A stretch of 57,351 bases of DNA from Lachnospiraceae bacterium MD335 (GTDB lineage: Bacteria > Bacillota > Clostridia > Lachnospirales > Lachnospiraceae): contig KE159617.1 in assembly GCA_000403335.2 (NCBI GenBank), positions 241,113 to 298,463 on the forward strand. Direction: 5' to 3'. Below the pieces are notes generated by a model. It did not search any database and had not been told where the DNA came from. It saw only the letters and a program-made list of their open reading frames with translations. Shown here in pieces: positions 16,345-25,945 of the stretch. The position numbers and the translations under genes were made by a program. The stretch's first letter is position 1. Each line of letters begins with the position of its first letter.

Positions 16345-16398
16345 TCACCTCTGCTCGTCAGGGTGACTCGCACTTTGCTCCGCAAAGCAAGGAGGTGA
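16345..16398 (+). promoter_or_regulatory. Structured parB leader masking the Shine-Dalgarno site
   Basis: TCACCTC at 16345-16351 is the exact complement of GAGGTGA at 16392-16398, which includes the parB ribosome site. Inside are GTCA/TGAC (around a GGG loop, 16356-16366) and CTTTGC/GCAAAG (16373-16386). The order, spacing and conserved TCGCA linker match the leader at 4510-4564, while each stem differs by paired changes. Confidence 0.7.
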
Positions 16399-16404
16399 GC
16401 GCAG

Positions 16405-17247
16405 ATGGGCAGTAACGCAAAACCAAGAAGCGCATCAAAGGTTGCTCTGGAAAGTTTTGATGATTTGTTCGGCGGGAGTGCTGCACAGGAAAGCGGCGTT
16501 GAACAGATTATCAATGCGCCGCTGGCAGAGCTTTACATGTTCAAAGACCACCCGTTCCGGGTGGAGGACGATGAGAAGATGGAGGAAACAACCGAGAGTA
16601 TCCGCCAGTATGGGGTGCTTGTGCCGGGGATTGCAAGACCGAGGGCGGGTGGAGGCTATGAAATCATAGCCGGACACCGCCGCAAACGTGGCTCGGAGCT
16701 TGCCGGAAAGACGGAGATGCCTGTGGTTGTCCGCAACTACACCGATGATGAAGCTACGATAATCATGGTGGATTCCAATCTCCAGAGGGAAGATATTTTA
16801 CCGAGTGAGAAGGCGAGAGCCTACAAGATGAAATATGAAGCCATGAAGCATCAGGGGAAGAAGTCAGGCAGAAACACACTGGATGAGGTCGGGGAAGCTG
16901 CCGGGGAAAACGCTAAAAAGGTACAGCGGTATATCTGGCTTTCCCGTTTGACTGATGAACTCCTTGCTATGGTGGACGGTAAAAAGCTCGGTTTCTCACA
17001 GGGCGTTGACATTTCCTTTCTGGCGGAGGAAGCGCAGCAGTGGGTGCAGGCAGTCATAGAGGAAAAAGGCTGTAACGTCAGCATGGTGCAGTCGGCAAAA
17101 ATAAAAGAGTATGGCAAGACCGGGGAGCTTACCCTTGCAATGGTGCGCCTGATACTGACGGAGGAAAAGCCAAAGGAACGGAAGGGTCACTTTCTGAAGG
17201 AGGTGATGCCTTATGCCAAAAGGAAGCAGGAACTTATGTGTAGATGA
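16405..17247 (+). pseudogene. parB: ParB-family partition protein, 3' end replaced
   Basis: Residues 1-260 are a ParB/Spo0J-type protein: N-terminal region with DHPFRVEDDEKMEE, CTP-binding GHRRKRG motif near residue 92, and a central HTH (DILPSEKARAYKMKYEAM, then LGFSQGVDISFLAEE). From about codon 260 (nt 17185) the match to the family ends, and the last 20 codons run into the intron-encoded RT, whose start overlaps by 35 nt. The natural C-terminus has therefore been cut off by a deletion. The protein may still bind parS-like sites and segregate the element, if the lost C-terminal dimerisation part is dispensable. Translation is preceded by the leader hairpin. Confidence 0.8.
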
Positions 17248-19120
17248 CTTACGGCATGCCGAATATTACGGTATGCAGCCGACCTTTGATGAACTGTATC
17301 AGAGGAGCAGAGACGGCGGCATTTTTGACAATCTTATGGATTTGATATTAAGCCAGGATAATATTCTGCTCGCCTACCGCAATATCAAGGCGAACGGTGG
17401 GAGCTACACGGCAGGAACAGACAACAGGAACATCACAGATATTGGGGGCATGGCTCCCGAAAAAGTTGTGGAGAAAGTGAGGTTTATCGTCACAGGCAGC
17501 CAGCACGGCTACAGGCCGAAACCTGTACGCCGCAAGGACATTCCGAAGCCAAACGGAAAGACACGCCCGTTAGGTATCCCCTGTATATGGGACAGGCTGA
17601 TACAACAATGCATCAAGCAGATTTTAGAGCCTATATGCGAGGCAAAATTCAGCAATAACAGTTATGGCTTCCGCCCCAACCGTTCGGTTGAGCACGCCAT
17701 AAACAGAACCTATACAATGCTTCAAATGATGAACCTGCATTATGTGATTGAGTTTGATATTAAAGGATTTTTCGACAATGTAAATCACAGCAAGCTAATC
17801 AGGCAGATATGGTCGCTGGGGATAAGGGACAGGCAGCTGATATTTGTAATAAAGCGGATTCTGGCGGCACCGATACGGATGCCCGACGGTTCAACAATCG
17901 TACCAGACAGAGGAACGCCACAGGGCGGCATCATTTCGCCCCTGCTGGCAAACATAGTCCTCAACGAACTTGACTGGTGGGTTGCAAGCCAATGGGAAGA
18001 AAATCCGGTTGCGGTAAGCCGTGGCAGACACAGAATTATCGGTAACACAGAAGTATTTGACAAAAGCCATGGATACAGGCTGATGAAAAATACAGCGTTG
18101 AAAGAAATGCACATCATAAGGTATGCTGATGATTTTAGAATTTTCTGCAAAACAAAGGAAGATGCCATAAAGACGAAAGAAGCTGTCACGAAGTGGATTG
18201 AGGAAAGGCTGAAATTGGAAGTGTCTCCCGAAAAGACAAGGATAGTCAACACCCGGAAAAGGTGGTCTGAGTTTTTAGGGTTTAAGTTAAGGGTACGGCT
18301 GAAACATCATAAATATGTCGTGCAGTCGGCAATCTGTGACAAAAAGGCAGGAATCGAAAAAGACAAACTTGTGGAGCAGGCAAAAAATATCGCCCGGCCA
18401 AGGGAGAAGAAAAGCTGTCTCGAAGAAATTCAGCTGTATAACTCCATGGTACTGGGCATACAGAATTATTTCCAGCTTGCGACCTGTATCAGTATAGATT
18501 GCAGGCGCATACACAGGCAGGTCATGACGGTTTTAACCAACAGGCTGAATACAGAGAAAGGATGCAGGCTTACCCGTGAGGGTGGAACGATAACCCAAAG
18601 CGAGAAGAAACGGTATGGCGGTTCCAAGATGATTCGTTATGTTGCAGGAGTTGACCAGATGATTTATCCAATAGCCTATATCAAAAACAAAATACCTATG
18701 GCTAAGAAATCTGCCGTATGCAGCTATACGGAAGAAGGAAGGGCGTTGATACATACTGGCCTTAATCTGGACTTTTCTATACTAAAGGATTTGAGGGAGC
18801 AAACGTCAAACGGCCACAGCACAGAATACATGGATTGCAGGATATCTTTATTCTCGGCACAACATGGAAAATGTGCGATTAGTGGGGAAGAATTTGCGGA
18901 CGCATCAAGTGTTGTCGGCTGGCTTAAAAAGCCAAAGGACAAAGGAGGATTCGAGCGTTACGGAAATATGGTTCTAATCCACGAACGGTATCTCCAACTG
19001 TTGCAGGACTTAGGGCAACAGGAATTGAAAGCCACAGCCAGAACAATCAAAGCAACGAAAAAGATGATTTCTAAAATCAACCGTCTGCGTGAGCAGGCGG
19101 AGCTGCCAACAATAGGATAA
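17213..19120 (+). CDS. ltrA: Group II intron reverse transcriptase/maturase
   Basis: The 635-residue protein has the RT fingers-palm (IPKPNGKTRPLGIPCIWDR near residue 110, GFRPNRS near 155, GTPQGGIISPLLANI near 235, YADDFRIFC near 303), a maturase X domain (about 380-480) and a C-terminal HNH-like endonuclease part (HGKCAISGEEF). All catalytic RT residues are present. Upstream, however, there are no ribozyme domains I-III: the sequence is parB. The protein may be made but its own intron cannot splice; it could act on related introns in trans. Confidence 0.9.
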   Translation: MPKGSRNLCVDDLRHAEYYGMQPTFDELYQRSRDGGIFDNLMDLILSQDNILLAYRNIKANGGSYTAGTDNRNITDIGGMAPEKVVEKVRFIVTGSQHGYRPKPVRRKDIPKPNGKTRPLGIPCIWDRLIQQCIKQILEPICEAKFSNNSYGFRPNRSVEHAINRTYTMLQMMNLHYVIEFDIKGFFDNVNHSKLIRQIWSLGIRDRQLIFVIKRILAAPIRMPDGSTIVPDRGTPQGGIISPLLANIVLNELDWWVASQWEENPVAVSRGRHRIIGNTEVFDKSHGYRLMKNTALKEMHIIRYADDFRIFCKTKEDAIKTKEAVTKWIEERLKLEVSPEKTRIVNTRKRWSEFLGFKLRVRLKHHKYVVQSAICDKKAGIEKDKLVEQAKNIARPREKKSCLEEIQLYNSMVLGIQNYFQLATCISIDCRRIHRQVMTVLTNRLNTEKGCRLTREGGTITQSEKKRYGGSKMIRYVAGVDQMIYPIAYIKNKIPMAKKSAVCSYTEEGRALIHTGLNLDFSILKDLREQTSNGHSTEYMDCRISLFSAQHGKCAISGEEFADASSVVGWLKKPKDKGGFERYGNMVLIHERYLQLLQDLGQQELKATARTIKATKKMISKINRLREQAELPTIG

Positions 19121-19135
19121 TGCAATAATATTTGG

Positions 19136-19248
19136 TGACTGATTAAATGCATGTAAAACACAATCGATGGGGCGCCGGATGCGGTGAAAGTCGCATGTCC
19201 GGTGCTAGTCGGGGGAAAAGCTGGAGATAATTTCAAAGGCTTACCTAT
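19136..19248 (+). ncRNA. 3' end of group II intron: domains V and VI
   Basis: Domain V is recognised at 19172-19206 by GCCGGAT, GCGGTGAAAGTCGC and TCCGGT, forming the usual 34-nt hairpin with a GAAA-type tetraloop. Domain VI follows (about 19207-19245) and the intron seems to end at CCTAT near 19248, where the traG reading frame resumes. Since the 5' domains are missing, this is a dead intron end. Confidence 0.8.
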
Positions 19249-20213
19249 CGAAACAAGCCGAAAAGCTCTATTACACCGCACTGATCGGGTACATCTGGTA
19301 TGAGTGCGTGGAGGAAGAACAGAATTTCACTACCCTGCTTGACATGATAAATGCCAGCGAAGCAAGGGAGGATGACGAGGAATTTAAAAATCCCGTTGAT
19401 TTGATGTTCGATGAGCTGGAGGAAAGAGAGCCGGAGCATTTTGCGGTAAAACAGTATAAAAAATACAAACTGGCGGCGGGCAAGACAGCGAAAAGCATTT
19501 TAATTAGCTGCGGCGCACGTTTAGCCCCCTTTGACATCAAGGAGCTGCGTGACCTGACAAGCTATGACGAGTTGGGGTTGGATATGATCGGGGATGAAAA
19601 GACAGCGTTGTTTGTCATTATCTCCGATACCGATGACACGTTCAATTTTATCGTGTCAATCATGTATACGCAGCTTTTCAATCTGCTCTGTGACAGGGCG
19701 GACGATGTGTATCATGGCAGGCTGCCCGTCCATGTGCGCTGTTTGCTCGATGAGTTTGCCAATATTGGGCAAATACCAAAGTTTGAGAAGCTGATTGCCA
19801 CAATCCGGAGCCGGGAAATATCAGCTTCGATAATTTTGCAGTCGAAGTCGCAGCTTAAAGCCATTTATAAGGACAACGCCGACACCATTGAAGGGAATTG
19901 TGATACCACCTTATTCCTCGGAGGGAAGGAAAAGACCACCTTAAAAGAGATGGCGGAAATTTTGGGTAAGGAAACTATTGACCTTTACAATACCTCTGAC
20001 ACAAGGGGTACGTCGCAGTCCTACGGTTTAAATTATCAAAAGACCGGAAAAGATATGCCATACTTATTCGTGAAGAGTTGGCTGCCCAAAACAAAAATAA
20101 ACAGAACAGGGACACGATCAGCCGACAATTCAGCTAATCATGTCTTTTTTATTTCTTTTTATCTGGTACAATTCTGTACGTCTGAAAAAGTATATAAGGG
20201 AATAATGGGTTGA
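19249..20213 (+). pseudogene. traG: TraG/VirD4-type coupling protein, 3' exon only, broken tail
   Basis: Immediately after the intron the frame encodes KQAEKLYYTALIGYIWYE and continues through the VirD4 ATPase core: CLLDEFANIG (Walker B), TIRSREISASIILQSKSQL and NCDTTLFLGG. The N-terminal membrane part and Walker A are missing, since the 5' exon has been deleted. After LNYQKTGK (about nt 20045) the family match also ends; an out-of-frame AAQNKNKQNRDTISRQFS that ends in a stop looks like the tail of another transfer protein. The locus is thus a double-deletion remnant and no functional coupling protein is expected. Confidence 0.85.
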
Positions 20214-20248
20214 ATCAACCAAAACGAAAGTATGTCAGGAGGAAAAGT

Positions 20249-20626
20249 ATGAGTGAATTAAAGGAACGGATAACGGAAAATGGTATTGATTATATACTGG
20301 CAGGGGATTATTATATCCCTGATTTGAAACTGCCGGAAGAAAACCGTCCGATTGGATATTTTGGTCGGCTACATCGGGATTATCTGAAGCAGGAACATTC
20401 AGCACGTTACACAGCATTATTACTGACTTGTGAATTGTGGACATATCTTGCCGATTTGAATGAGCAGGCAGAGAAACGGTTAGATATTATCATGGAACAG
20501 ATGAAGATTGTCGAAGGAGTGACGGAGGAATTAAAAGCAAAAAATCAATGGGAATGGGTTCAGAAGATGAACAGTATCCGATATCGGGCAGAGGAAATAG
20601 TTAAAAATGAGATGGTTTATATCTAA
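20249..20626 (+). CDS. tnpV: TnpV-like transposon-encoded protein (second copy)
   Basis: The 125-residue protein shares the TnpV layout: DYYIPDLKLPEENRPIG, RLHRDYLKQEHSARYTALL and a C-terminal WEWVQKMNSIRYRAEEIVKNE. The start at 20249 follows AGGAGG; an in-frame start at 20210 lies in the broken traG tail. The protein is clearly diverged from the copy at 12728-13102, so these are not recent duplicates. Confidence 0.85.
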   Translation: MSELKERITENGIDYILAGDYYIPDLKLPEENRPIGYFGRLHRDYLKQEHSARYTALLLTCELWTYLADLNEQAEKRLDIIMEQMKIVEGVTEELKAKNQWEWVQKMNSIRYRAEEIVKNEMVYI

Positions 20627-20646
20627 ATCATGGAGGCAAAAGTAAT

Positions 20647-21015
20647 ATGGAAAAACAAGTTTATATTACAGAGGAAGAACGTGCAAAGTGCCAAAAAGTA
20701 ACTGATGCGTTTGCGGAACTGTACGAGATGGAGAAAATCGTGGTGCTTGATGCGGGCAGATACGGCTTTGTGGAGCTGAAATATTACAAGCCGCCGCATG
20801 GCTTTGAAGAAGATGCAACTTTCACGGACAGCAGAGCATTGTTTGATGCTCTTTGGCAGGAATGGTTCGATACAACACTGTATCTGACAGCAAAGAAAAT
20901 GCAGTTAGATAATATCATCTATGAGGAAGTATTCAACTGCCTTTCAAAAGAAAAACAATCGTCAATTATTGCGAAAAAAGCCGACTTTGCAAGAAAGGCG
21001 GGTATAACTCTGTAA
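20647..21015 (+). CDS. Hypothetical conserved mobile-element protein
   Basis: The 122-residue acidic protein follows tnpV by 20 nt with a GGAGG ribosome site and is likely co-transcribed. It contains ERAKCQKVTDAFAELYE and YGFVELKYYKPPHGFE and has no membrane segment or obvious catalytic motif. I do not recognise a named domain. Similar small proteins often accompany tnpV or conjugation genes. Confidence 0.65.
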   Translation: MEKQVYITEEERAKCQKVTDAFAELYEMEKIVVLDAGRYGFVELKYYKPPHGFEEDATFTDSRALFDALWQEWFDTTLYLTAKKMQLDNIIYEEVFNCLSKEKQSSIIAKKADFARKAGITL

Positions 21016-21190
21016 AATCAGTTTTACGGAAAGTCAATGCCCTATATAGAGGGAAAAAGATTAGAATGGCTCTGTGTATGATATGCAGGGCTTTTCACTT
21101 TTGGACATATTGTCTAAAAGTTATAAAAGAGAAACGAATGAGATGTTATGCACTTTTCCATAATGCGGTCTTTAATGATAAGTCTGCAAA

Positions 21191-21249
21191 TTTTACAAAT
21201 ATTTGACAAAAGTTGTGTTTTTGATTTTACAGACAGTACTTATCATAAT
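21191..21249 (+). promoter_or_regulatory. PHO-box array upstream of pstS
   Basis: TTTTACA at 21191, TTTGACA at 21202 and TTTTACA at 21225 lie 11 and 23 bp apart (one and two helical turns), the arrangement of PhoB/PhoP boxes. A CATAAT -10-like hexamer follows at 21244. The site should bind the PhoB-type regulator encoded at the end of the same operon when phosphate is low. Confidence 0.78.
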
Positions 21250-21294
21250 AATCACAGAACAAAAAATATCAGATAGAAAAGGAGAAAATGTATC

Positions 21295-22101
21295 ATGAAA
21301 AAATTTGTCACACTTATTGCGATTGTATCACTTATGCTTACTGCTATGACAGGATGTGGGAAAACAGTCAGTGGATCGGTATCTACGGACGGTTCAACTT
21401 CTATGGAAAAAGTCATTGGCGCTTTGGGAGAAGCCTTTGAGGGAAACAATTCCGGCGTAACCTTTACATATAATCCTACCGGCTCCGGTTCCGGAATTAC
21501 TGCGGTTGCAGAGGGACGCTGTGATATTGGTCTTTCCAGCCGTAACTTAAAGGATGAAGAAAAGGCACAGGGGTTGACTGAAACGATACTGGCTCTTGAT
21601 GGCATTGCTATTATTGTAAATCCTGATAATCCGGTAAATGACCTTGACCTTGAAACGATTGGCAGAATTTATAGGGGTGAAATAACGAATTGGAAGGACA
21701 TAGGCGGTAATGATTTGGAAATTGTACTGATTGGTCGTGAAGCGGGAAGTGGTACAAGAGATGGCTTTGAATCCATTACAGATACGGAAGATGTCTGCAA
21801 ATACCGTCAGGAACTTACATCTACCGGGGATGTGATAACAACGGTGGCGGGCAATCCTGCGGCAATCGGTTATGCTTCCCTTGCGTCTGTAAAGGAAACT
21901 GTAAAAGCACTTCCTGTCGGCGGCATTATGCCTACGGAGGAAACAGTCAAAGATGGCAGTTATGTAGTGCAGCGCCCTTTTGTATTAGTTACAAGGAGCA
22001 ATACAGAGCTTTCGGAGGCTGCACAGAAATTTTTTGACTATATTACATCATCTGAAGCAAATGAGATTATCTCATCTGCGGGTGCTGTGCCGGTAAACTA
22101 A
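21295..22101 (+). CDS. pstS: Phosphate ABC transporter substrate-binding lipoprotein
   Basis: The 268-residue protein captures phosphate outside the membrane. It has a lipoprotein signal peptide (lipobox LTAMTGC, Cys21), then the PstS pattern: STDGSTSMEK near residue 30, YNPTGSGSG near residue 60 and GREAGSGTRDGFE near residue 148, all phosphate-contacting loops. AAAGGAG precedes the ATG. It is the first gene of the seven-gene pst-pho operon. Confidence 0.95.
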   Translation: MKKFVTLIAIVSLMLTAMTGCGKTVSGSVSTDGSTSMEKVIGALGEAFEGNNSGVTFTYNPTGSGSGITAVAEGRCDIGLSSRNLKDEEKAQGLTETILALDGIAIIVNPDNPVNDLDLETIGRIYRGEITNWKDIGGNDLEIVLIGREAGSGTRDGFESITDTEDVCKYRQELTSTGDVITTVAGNPAAIGYASLASVKETVKALPVGGIMPTEETVKDGSYVVQRPFVLVTRSNTELSEAAQKFFDYITSSEANEIISSAGAVPVN

Positions 22102-22123
22102 AGGCTTTGAAAGGTGGAGTCAA

Positions 22124-22996
22124 ATGAAAAACAGAAAACGGCTTATGGAGAATGCCATACATGGCATTTTCCTGATACTTGGTCTGATTACGGTTGGCTG
22201 TGTGCTTTTAATTACTGTTTATCTTGTCATATCCGGTATTCCTGCTATCCGTAAAATAGGTGTTTTGAAATTCCTTTTTGGGAAAAAGTGGGCTTCTACG
22301 GCAGCACAGCCGCAATATGGCATTTTGCCTTTTATCCTCACAAGTATCTACGGTACGGCTGGTGCAATCGTGCTCGGAGTGCCGGTTGGCTTTCTGACAG
22401 CGGTTTACCTCTCTAAAATTGCGCCGCCCAAAGTAAAAACTGTTATAGAAACGGCGGTCAGTCTGCTGGCGGGTATTCCGTCGGTAGTTTATGGACTTGT
22501 AGGAATGATGGTGCTTGTTCCGGGGATACGGATTGCTTTTCATATTCCAGACGGGGCAAGTCTGTTTGCTGCCATTATAGTGCTTGCCATTATGATTTTA
22601 CCGTCAATTATCAAAGTATCGCTTACGGCGTTAGAGGCAGTTCCAAAGGAATATGAGGATGCTTCCCTTGCACTTGGCGCAACGCCGGTTGAAACATATT
22701 TCCGTGTATCCGTTCCGGCAGCAAAAAGCGGTATCGCAGCGGCTGTCGTGTTAGGAGTTGGCAGGGCTATCGGAGAGGCAATGGCTATTATGATGGTGGC
22801 AGGGAACGCACCTAATATGCCGGGGATGTTTCAAAGTGTACGTTTCCTTACAACCGCCGTGGCAAGTGAAATGTCCTATGCGGCTGACGGGAGTTTACAA
22901 AAACAGGCATTGTTTTCCATTGCGTTGGTGCTGTTCCTCTTTATCATGCTGATAAATGCCGTGTTGAATTTCTTTTTGAAACATAGTAAGGAGTAA
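22124..22996 (+). CDS. pstC: Phosphate ABC transporter permease PstC
   Basis: The 290-residue permease has about six membrane helices. The cytoplasmic EAA loop (ALEAVPKEYEDASLALGATPVETYFRVSVP) contacts PstB, and AGIPSVVYGLVG is the conserved pst helix. It lies 22 nt after pstS with AAAGGTGG. It pairs with PstA, which starts directly after its stop codon. Confidence 0.95.
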   Translation: MKNRKRLMENAIHGIFLILGLITVGCVLLITVYLVISGIPAIRKIGVLKFLFGKKWASTAAQPQYGILPFILTSIYGTAGAIVLGVPVGFLTAVYLSKIAPPKVKTVIETAVSLLAGIPSVVYGLVGMMVLVPGIRIAFHIPDGASLFAAIIVLAIMILPSIIKVSLTALEAVPKEYEDASLALGATPVETYFRVSVPAAKSGIAAAVVLGVGRAIGEAMAIMMVAGNAPNMPGMFQSVRFLTTAVASEMSYAADGSLQKQALFSIALVLFLFIMLINAVLNFFLKHSKE

Positions 22997-23866
22997 ATGA
23001 AAATGCAAAAACAATCTATTTCAACTAAAAGGAAAGCATACATTACCGTCATGCGTGTGCTGATGGGAATTTCCGTGAGCGTTACCTGTGCATTGGTATT
23101 ATTTTTAATCGGCTATGTATTGTGGAAAGGACTGCCGAATGTATCATGGGAACTGCTTACTACAAAACCGAGTTATCTGTCGAACCGCATAGGGATTCTG
23201 CCGGATATTCTCAATACGGTCTATATTGTGCTGGCAACTTTGGTATTGGTTCTTCCTCTTGGGGTAGGTGCTGCAATTTATCTGACGGAATATGCCAAAA
23301 ATAAAAAGCTGGTAGAAATGATTGAATACACTGCTGAAACATTATCGGGGATTCCGTCTATTATTTATGGTCTTGTGGGGATGCTGTTTTTCTGTCAGTT
23401 TTTTGGTATGAAAACTTCCCTCTTAGCAGGGGCATTTACACTGGTAATCATGAATCTGCCCACGGTCATGCGTACCACTCAGGAGAGTTTGAAAACAGTG
23501 CCGCAAAGCTACCGTGAGGGTGCTTTCGGATTGGGTGCTGGAAAATGGCGTGTAATTTATACCGTTGTATTTCCCGGCTGTATTGAGGGTGTCATAACGG
23601 GCTGTATCCTGTCTGTCGGGCGTATTCTTGGGGAATCGGCGGCACTTCTTTTTACGGCTGGTTTTGCCCACGCTCTGAATGGAATCTTTGAGGGGCTTGG
23701 CAGTGCAGGGGCAACACTGACAGTTGCATTATATGTCTATGCAAAGGAAAACGGAGAATTTGGAATTGCTTTTGCTATTGCCGCTATCCTGATGATTTTG
23801 ACCATGTTCATCAATTTGTCGGCGGCATTGGTGGGCAGATATTTCCAAAGAAGGAGAATTGTATGA
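22997..23866 (+). CDS. pstA: Phosphate ABC transporter permease PstA
   Basis: The 289-residue permease has six membrane helices. It carries [14 protein letters not shown], the EAA loop ([20 protein letters not shown]) and [15 protein letters not shown]. It begins at the nucleotide after the pstC stop and overlaps pstB by 4 nt. With PstC it forms the phosphate channel. Confidence 0.95.
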   Translation: MKMQKQSISTKRKAYITVMRVLMGISVSVTCALVLFLIGYVLWKGLPNVSWELLTTKPSYLSNRIGILPDILNTVYIVLATLVLVLPLGVGAAIYLTEYAKNKKLVEMIEYTAETLSGIPSIIYGLVGMLFFCQFFGMKTSLLAGAFTLVIMNLPTVMRTTQESLKTVPQSYREGAFGLGAGKWRVIYTVVFPGCIEGVITGCILSVGRILGESAALLFTAGFAHALNGIFEGLGSAGATLTVALYVYAKENGEFGIAFAIAAILMILTMFINLSAALVGRYFQRRRIV

Positions 23867-24618
23867 GTAATGTTATGACAGTGAAAGACCTGTGTCTTTG
23901 GTATGGCAGTGCGCAGGCTTTGAAAGATATAAATATTGAAATTGAGGAACGGAGCATTACAGCTCTGATTGGTCCCTCCGGGTGTGGAAAATCTACTTTT
24001 CTTAAATCTTTAAATCGAATGAATGACCTTATTACTGGTGTAAGGATTACGGGAGAAGTGTGTTATAGGAATTATAATATTTTTGATGCAGATATTGATG
24101 TCAATGAGCTTCGCCGCAGCATTGGCATGGTCTTTCAAAAGCCTAATCCGTTTCCGATGAGTATTTATGATAATATTGCTTATGGACCAAGGACACATGG
24201 CATAAAAAATAAAGCAAAACTGGACGATATCGTAGAACACTCCCTGCGTGGAGCTGCAATCTGGGAGGAAGTAAAGGACAGGCTGAAAAAATCGGCATTA
24301 GGATTGTCGGGAGGTCAGCAGCAGCGGCTCTGCATTGCCCGTGCATTAGCGGTTGAACCGGATGTGCTTCTGATGGATGAGCCCACAAGCGCCCTTGATC
24401 CGATTTCCACATCTAAAATTGAGGAACTTGCAATGGAACTGAAAGATAAGTATACTATTATCATCGTTACGCACAATATGCAGCAGGCTGTACGGATTTC
24501 CGATAATACTGCATTCTTTCTCCTCGGTAGTTTAATTGAATATGGAAATACGGAAAAGATGTTTGAGCAGCCAAAAGACAAGCGGACAGAGGATTATATT
24601 ACGGGGAGGTTTGGATAA
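23863..24618 (+). CDS. pstB: Phosphate ABC transporter ATPase
   Basis: The 251-residue ATPase has Walker [10 protein letters not shown], a Q loop in [20 protein letters not shown], signature LSGGQQQR and Walker [14 protein letters not shown]. These are complete and match the standard PstB length. It overlaps pstA by 4 nt and phoU by 1 nt. It couples ATP hydrolysis to phosphate import and may signal to PhoU and PhoR. Confidence 0.96.
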   Translation: MSNVMTVKDLCLWYGSAQALKDINIEIEERSITALIGPSGCGKSTFLKSLNRMNDLITGVRITGEVCYRNYNIFDADIDVNELRRSIGMVFQKPNPFPMSIYDNIAYGPRTHGIKNKAKLDDIVEHSLRGAAIWEEVKDRLKKSALGLSGGQQQRLCIARALAVEPDVLLMDEPTSALDPISTSKIEELAMELKDKYTIIIVTHNMQQAVRISDNTAFFLLGSLIEYGNTEKMFEQPKDKRTEDYITGRFG

Positions 24619-25271
24619 TGAGAAGTCATTTTGATGAACAGCTTGCTACGCTTAATAATGAGCTTACGAGGATGGGGGCAATGTGTGAGGAAGCGATTGC
24701 AATTGCTTCAAGGGCGCTCTCTGCGGGCGATGTGAAGCTGACAGATAAGGTTATATCCCTTGACGGGGAAATTAACCATATGGAGCGCACAATAGAAACG
24801 CTGTGCCTGAAACTGTTGTTACAGCAACAGCCGGTGGCAGGGGATTTGCGGCAGATTTCCGCAGCCCTTAAAATGATTACCGATATGGAGCGTATTGGAA
24901 CGCAGGCGGCGGACATTGCAGAAATTATTACATTTCTTGACGGGCGGACAGGCGGGGAATGTGAACATATCCGTTTTATGGCTGATGCGGTGAGCCAAAT
25001 GGTCACAGAAAGCATTGATGCCTTTGTAAAGCAGGATGTTGCGCTGGCTGATGCGGCGATTGACCGTGACGATGTGGTTGACGATTTATTCCTGCAGGTC
25101 AAATCATCATTGATTGAACTGATAGCAGAAAAGCCGACAAATGGAGGATACGCATTAGATTTACTGATGATTGCCAAATACTTTGAACGTATTGGGGATC
25201 ATGCGGTAAATATTGCAGAGTGGGTGGCTTTTTCTGTAACAGGAAAACACAAAGGAGCAGAAAATTTATGA
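24618..25271 (+). CDS. phoU: Phosphate transport regulator PhoU
   Basis: The 217-residue cytoplasmic protein is made of two three-helix PhoU repeats. Conserved metal-binding-type motifs are DMERIGTQAADIAE (first repeat) and RIGDHAVNIAEW (second repeat). It links the state of the Pst transporter to the PhoR kinase and represses the Pho regulon in high phosphate. The ATG overlaps the pstB stop, and its own stop overlaps the phoB start. Confidence 0.93.
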   Translation: MRSHFDEQLATLNNELTRMGAMCEEAIAIASRALSAGDVKLTDKVISLDGEINHMERTIETLCLKLLLQQQPVAGDLRQISAALKMITDMERIGTQAADIAEIITFLDGRTGGECEHIRFMADAVSQMVTESIDAFVKQDVALADAAIDRDDVVDDLFLQVKSSLIELIAEKPTNGGYALDLLMIAKYFERIGDHAVNIAEWVAFSVTGKHKGAENL

Positions 25272-25945
25272 AAATATGGTGCGTAGAGGACGATGAAAGT
25301 ATCAGGGATATTGAGGTATACACGCTTAATTCTACAGATTTTGAAGCAACAGGCTTTTCGGATGCGGCGGCTTTTCGTGATGCGCTGGCCACGGATAAGC
25401 CGGATTTGATTATCCTTGATATTATGCTGCCCGGAGAGGACGGCGTGGAATTGTTGAAATTTCTGAAAGACAGTCCCGACACTTGCAGGATTCCCGTTAT
25501 CATGGCAACGGCTAAGGGCATGGAGTACGATAAAATTCAGAGCCTTGATTTAGGTGCGGACGATTATCTTGTAAAGCCTTTTGGAATGATGGAAATGGTT
25601 TCCCGTGTGAAAGCTGTACTTCGCCGATGCAATCCCACAGAAGTGGAACATCTTTTGAAGGCAGGCGGCCTTGTTGTCAATTTAGACGAGCATACTGTTA
25701 CCGTTGACAGAGAAAGGATACAGCTTACTTTAAAAGAGTTTGAACTTCTCCGTCTGTTCCTCTCTCATCCGGGAATTGCATTTACCCGTGACCAGCTTTT
25801 TAATGATGTATGGGGTGCGGATTATATCAGTGAAACAAGGACGGTTGATATGCATATCCGTACATTGCGTGTGAAGCTGGGGGATTATGGGAAAATGATT
25901 GAAACAGTGCGTGGCGTTGGATATAGATTAGAGGTGCAGGCATGA
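25268..25945 (+). CDS. phoB: PhoB/PhoP-type response regulator
   Basis: The 225-residue regulator has a receiver domain with acidic pair D8-D9, phospho-acceptor D51 (LIILDIMLPGEDG) and LVKPFG, and a winged-helix domain ending VRGVGYRLEVQA. The start at 25268 overlaps the phoU stop; a longer frame to 25220 lies inside phoU. It presumably binds the PHO boxes at 21191 and 27632, autoregulating the operon. Confidence 0.93.
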   Translation: MKIWCVEDDESIRDIEVYTLNSTDFEATGFSDAAAFRDALATDKPDLIILDIMLPGEDGVELLKFLKDSPDTCRIPVIMATAKGMEYDKIQSLDLGADDYLVKPFGMMEMVSRVKAVLRRCNPTEVEHLLKAGGLVVNLDEHTVTVDRERIQLTLKEFELLRLFLSHPGIAFTRDQLFNDVWGADYISETRTVDMHIRTLRVKLGDYGKMIETVRGVGYRLEVQA

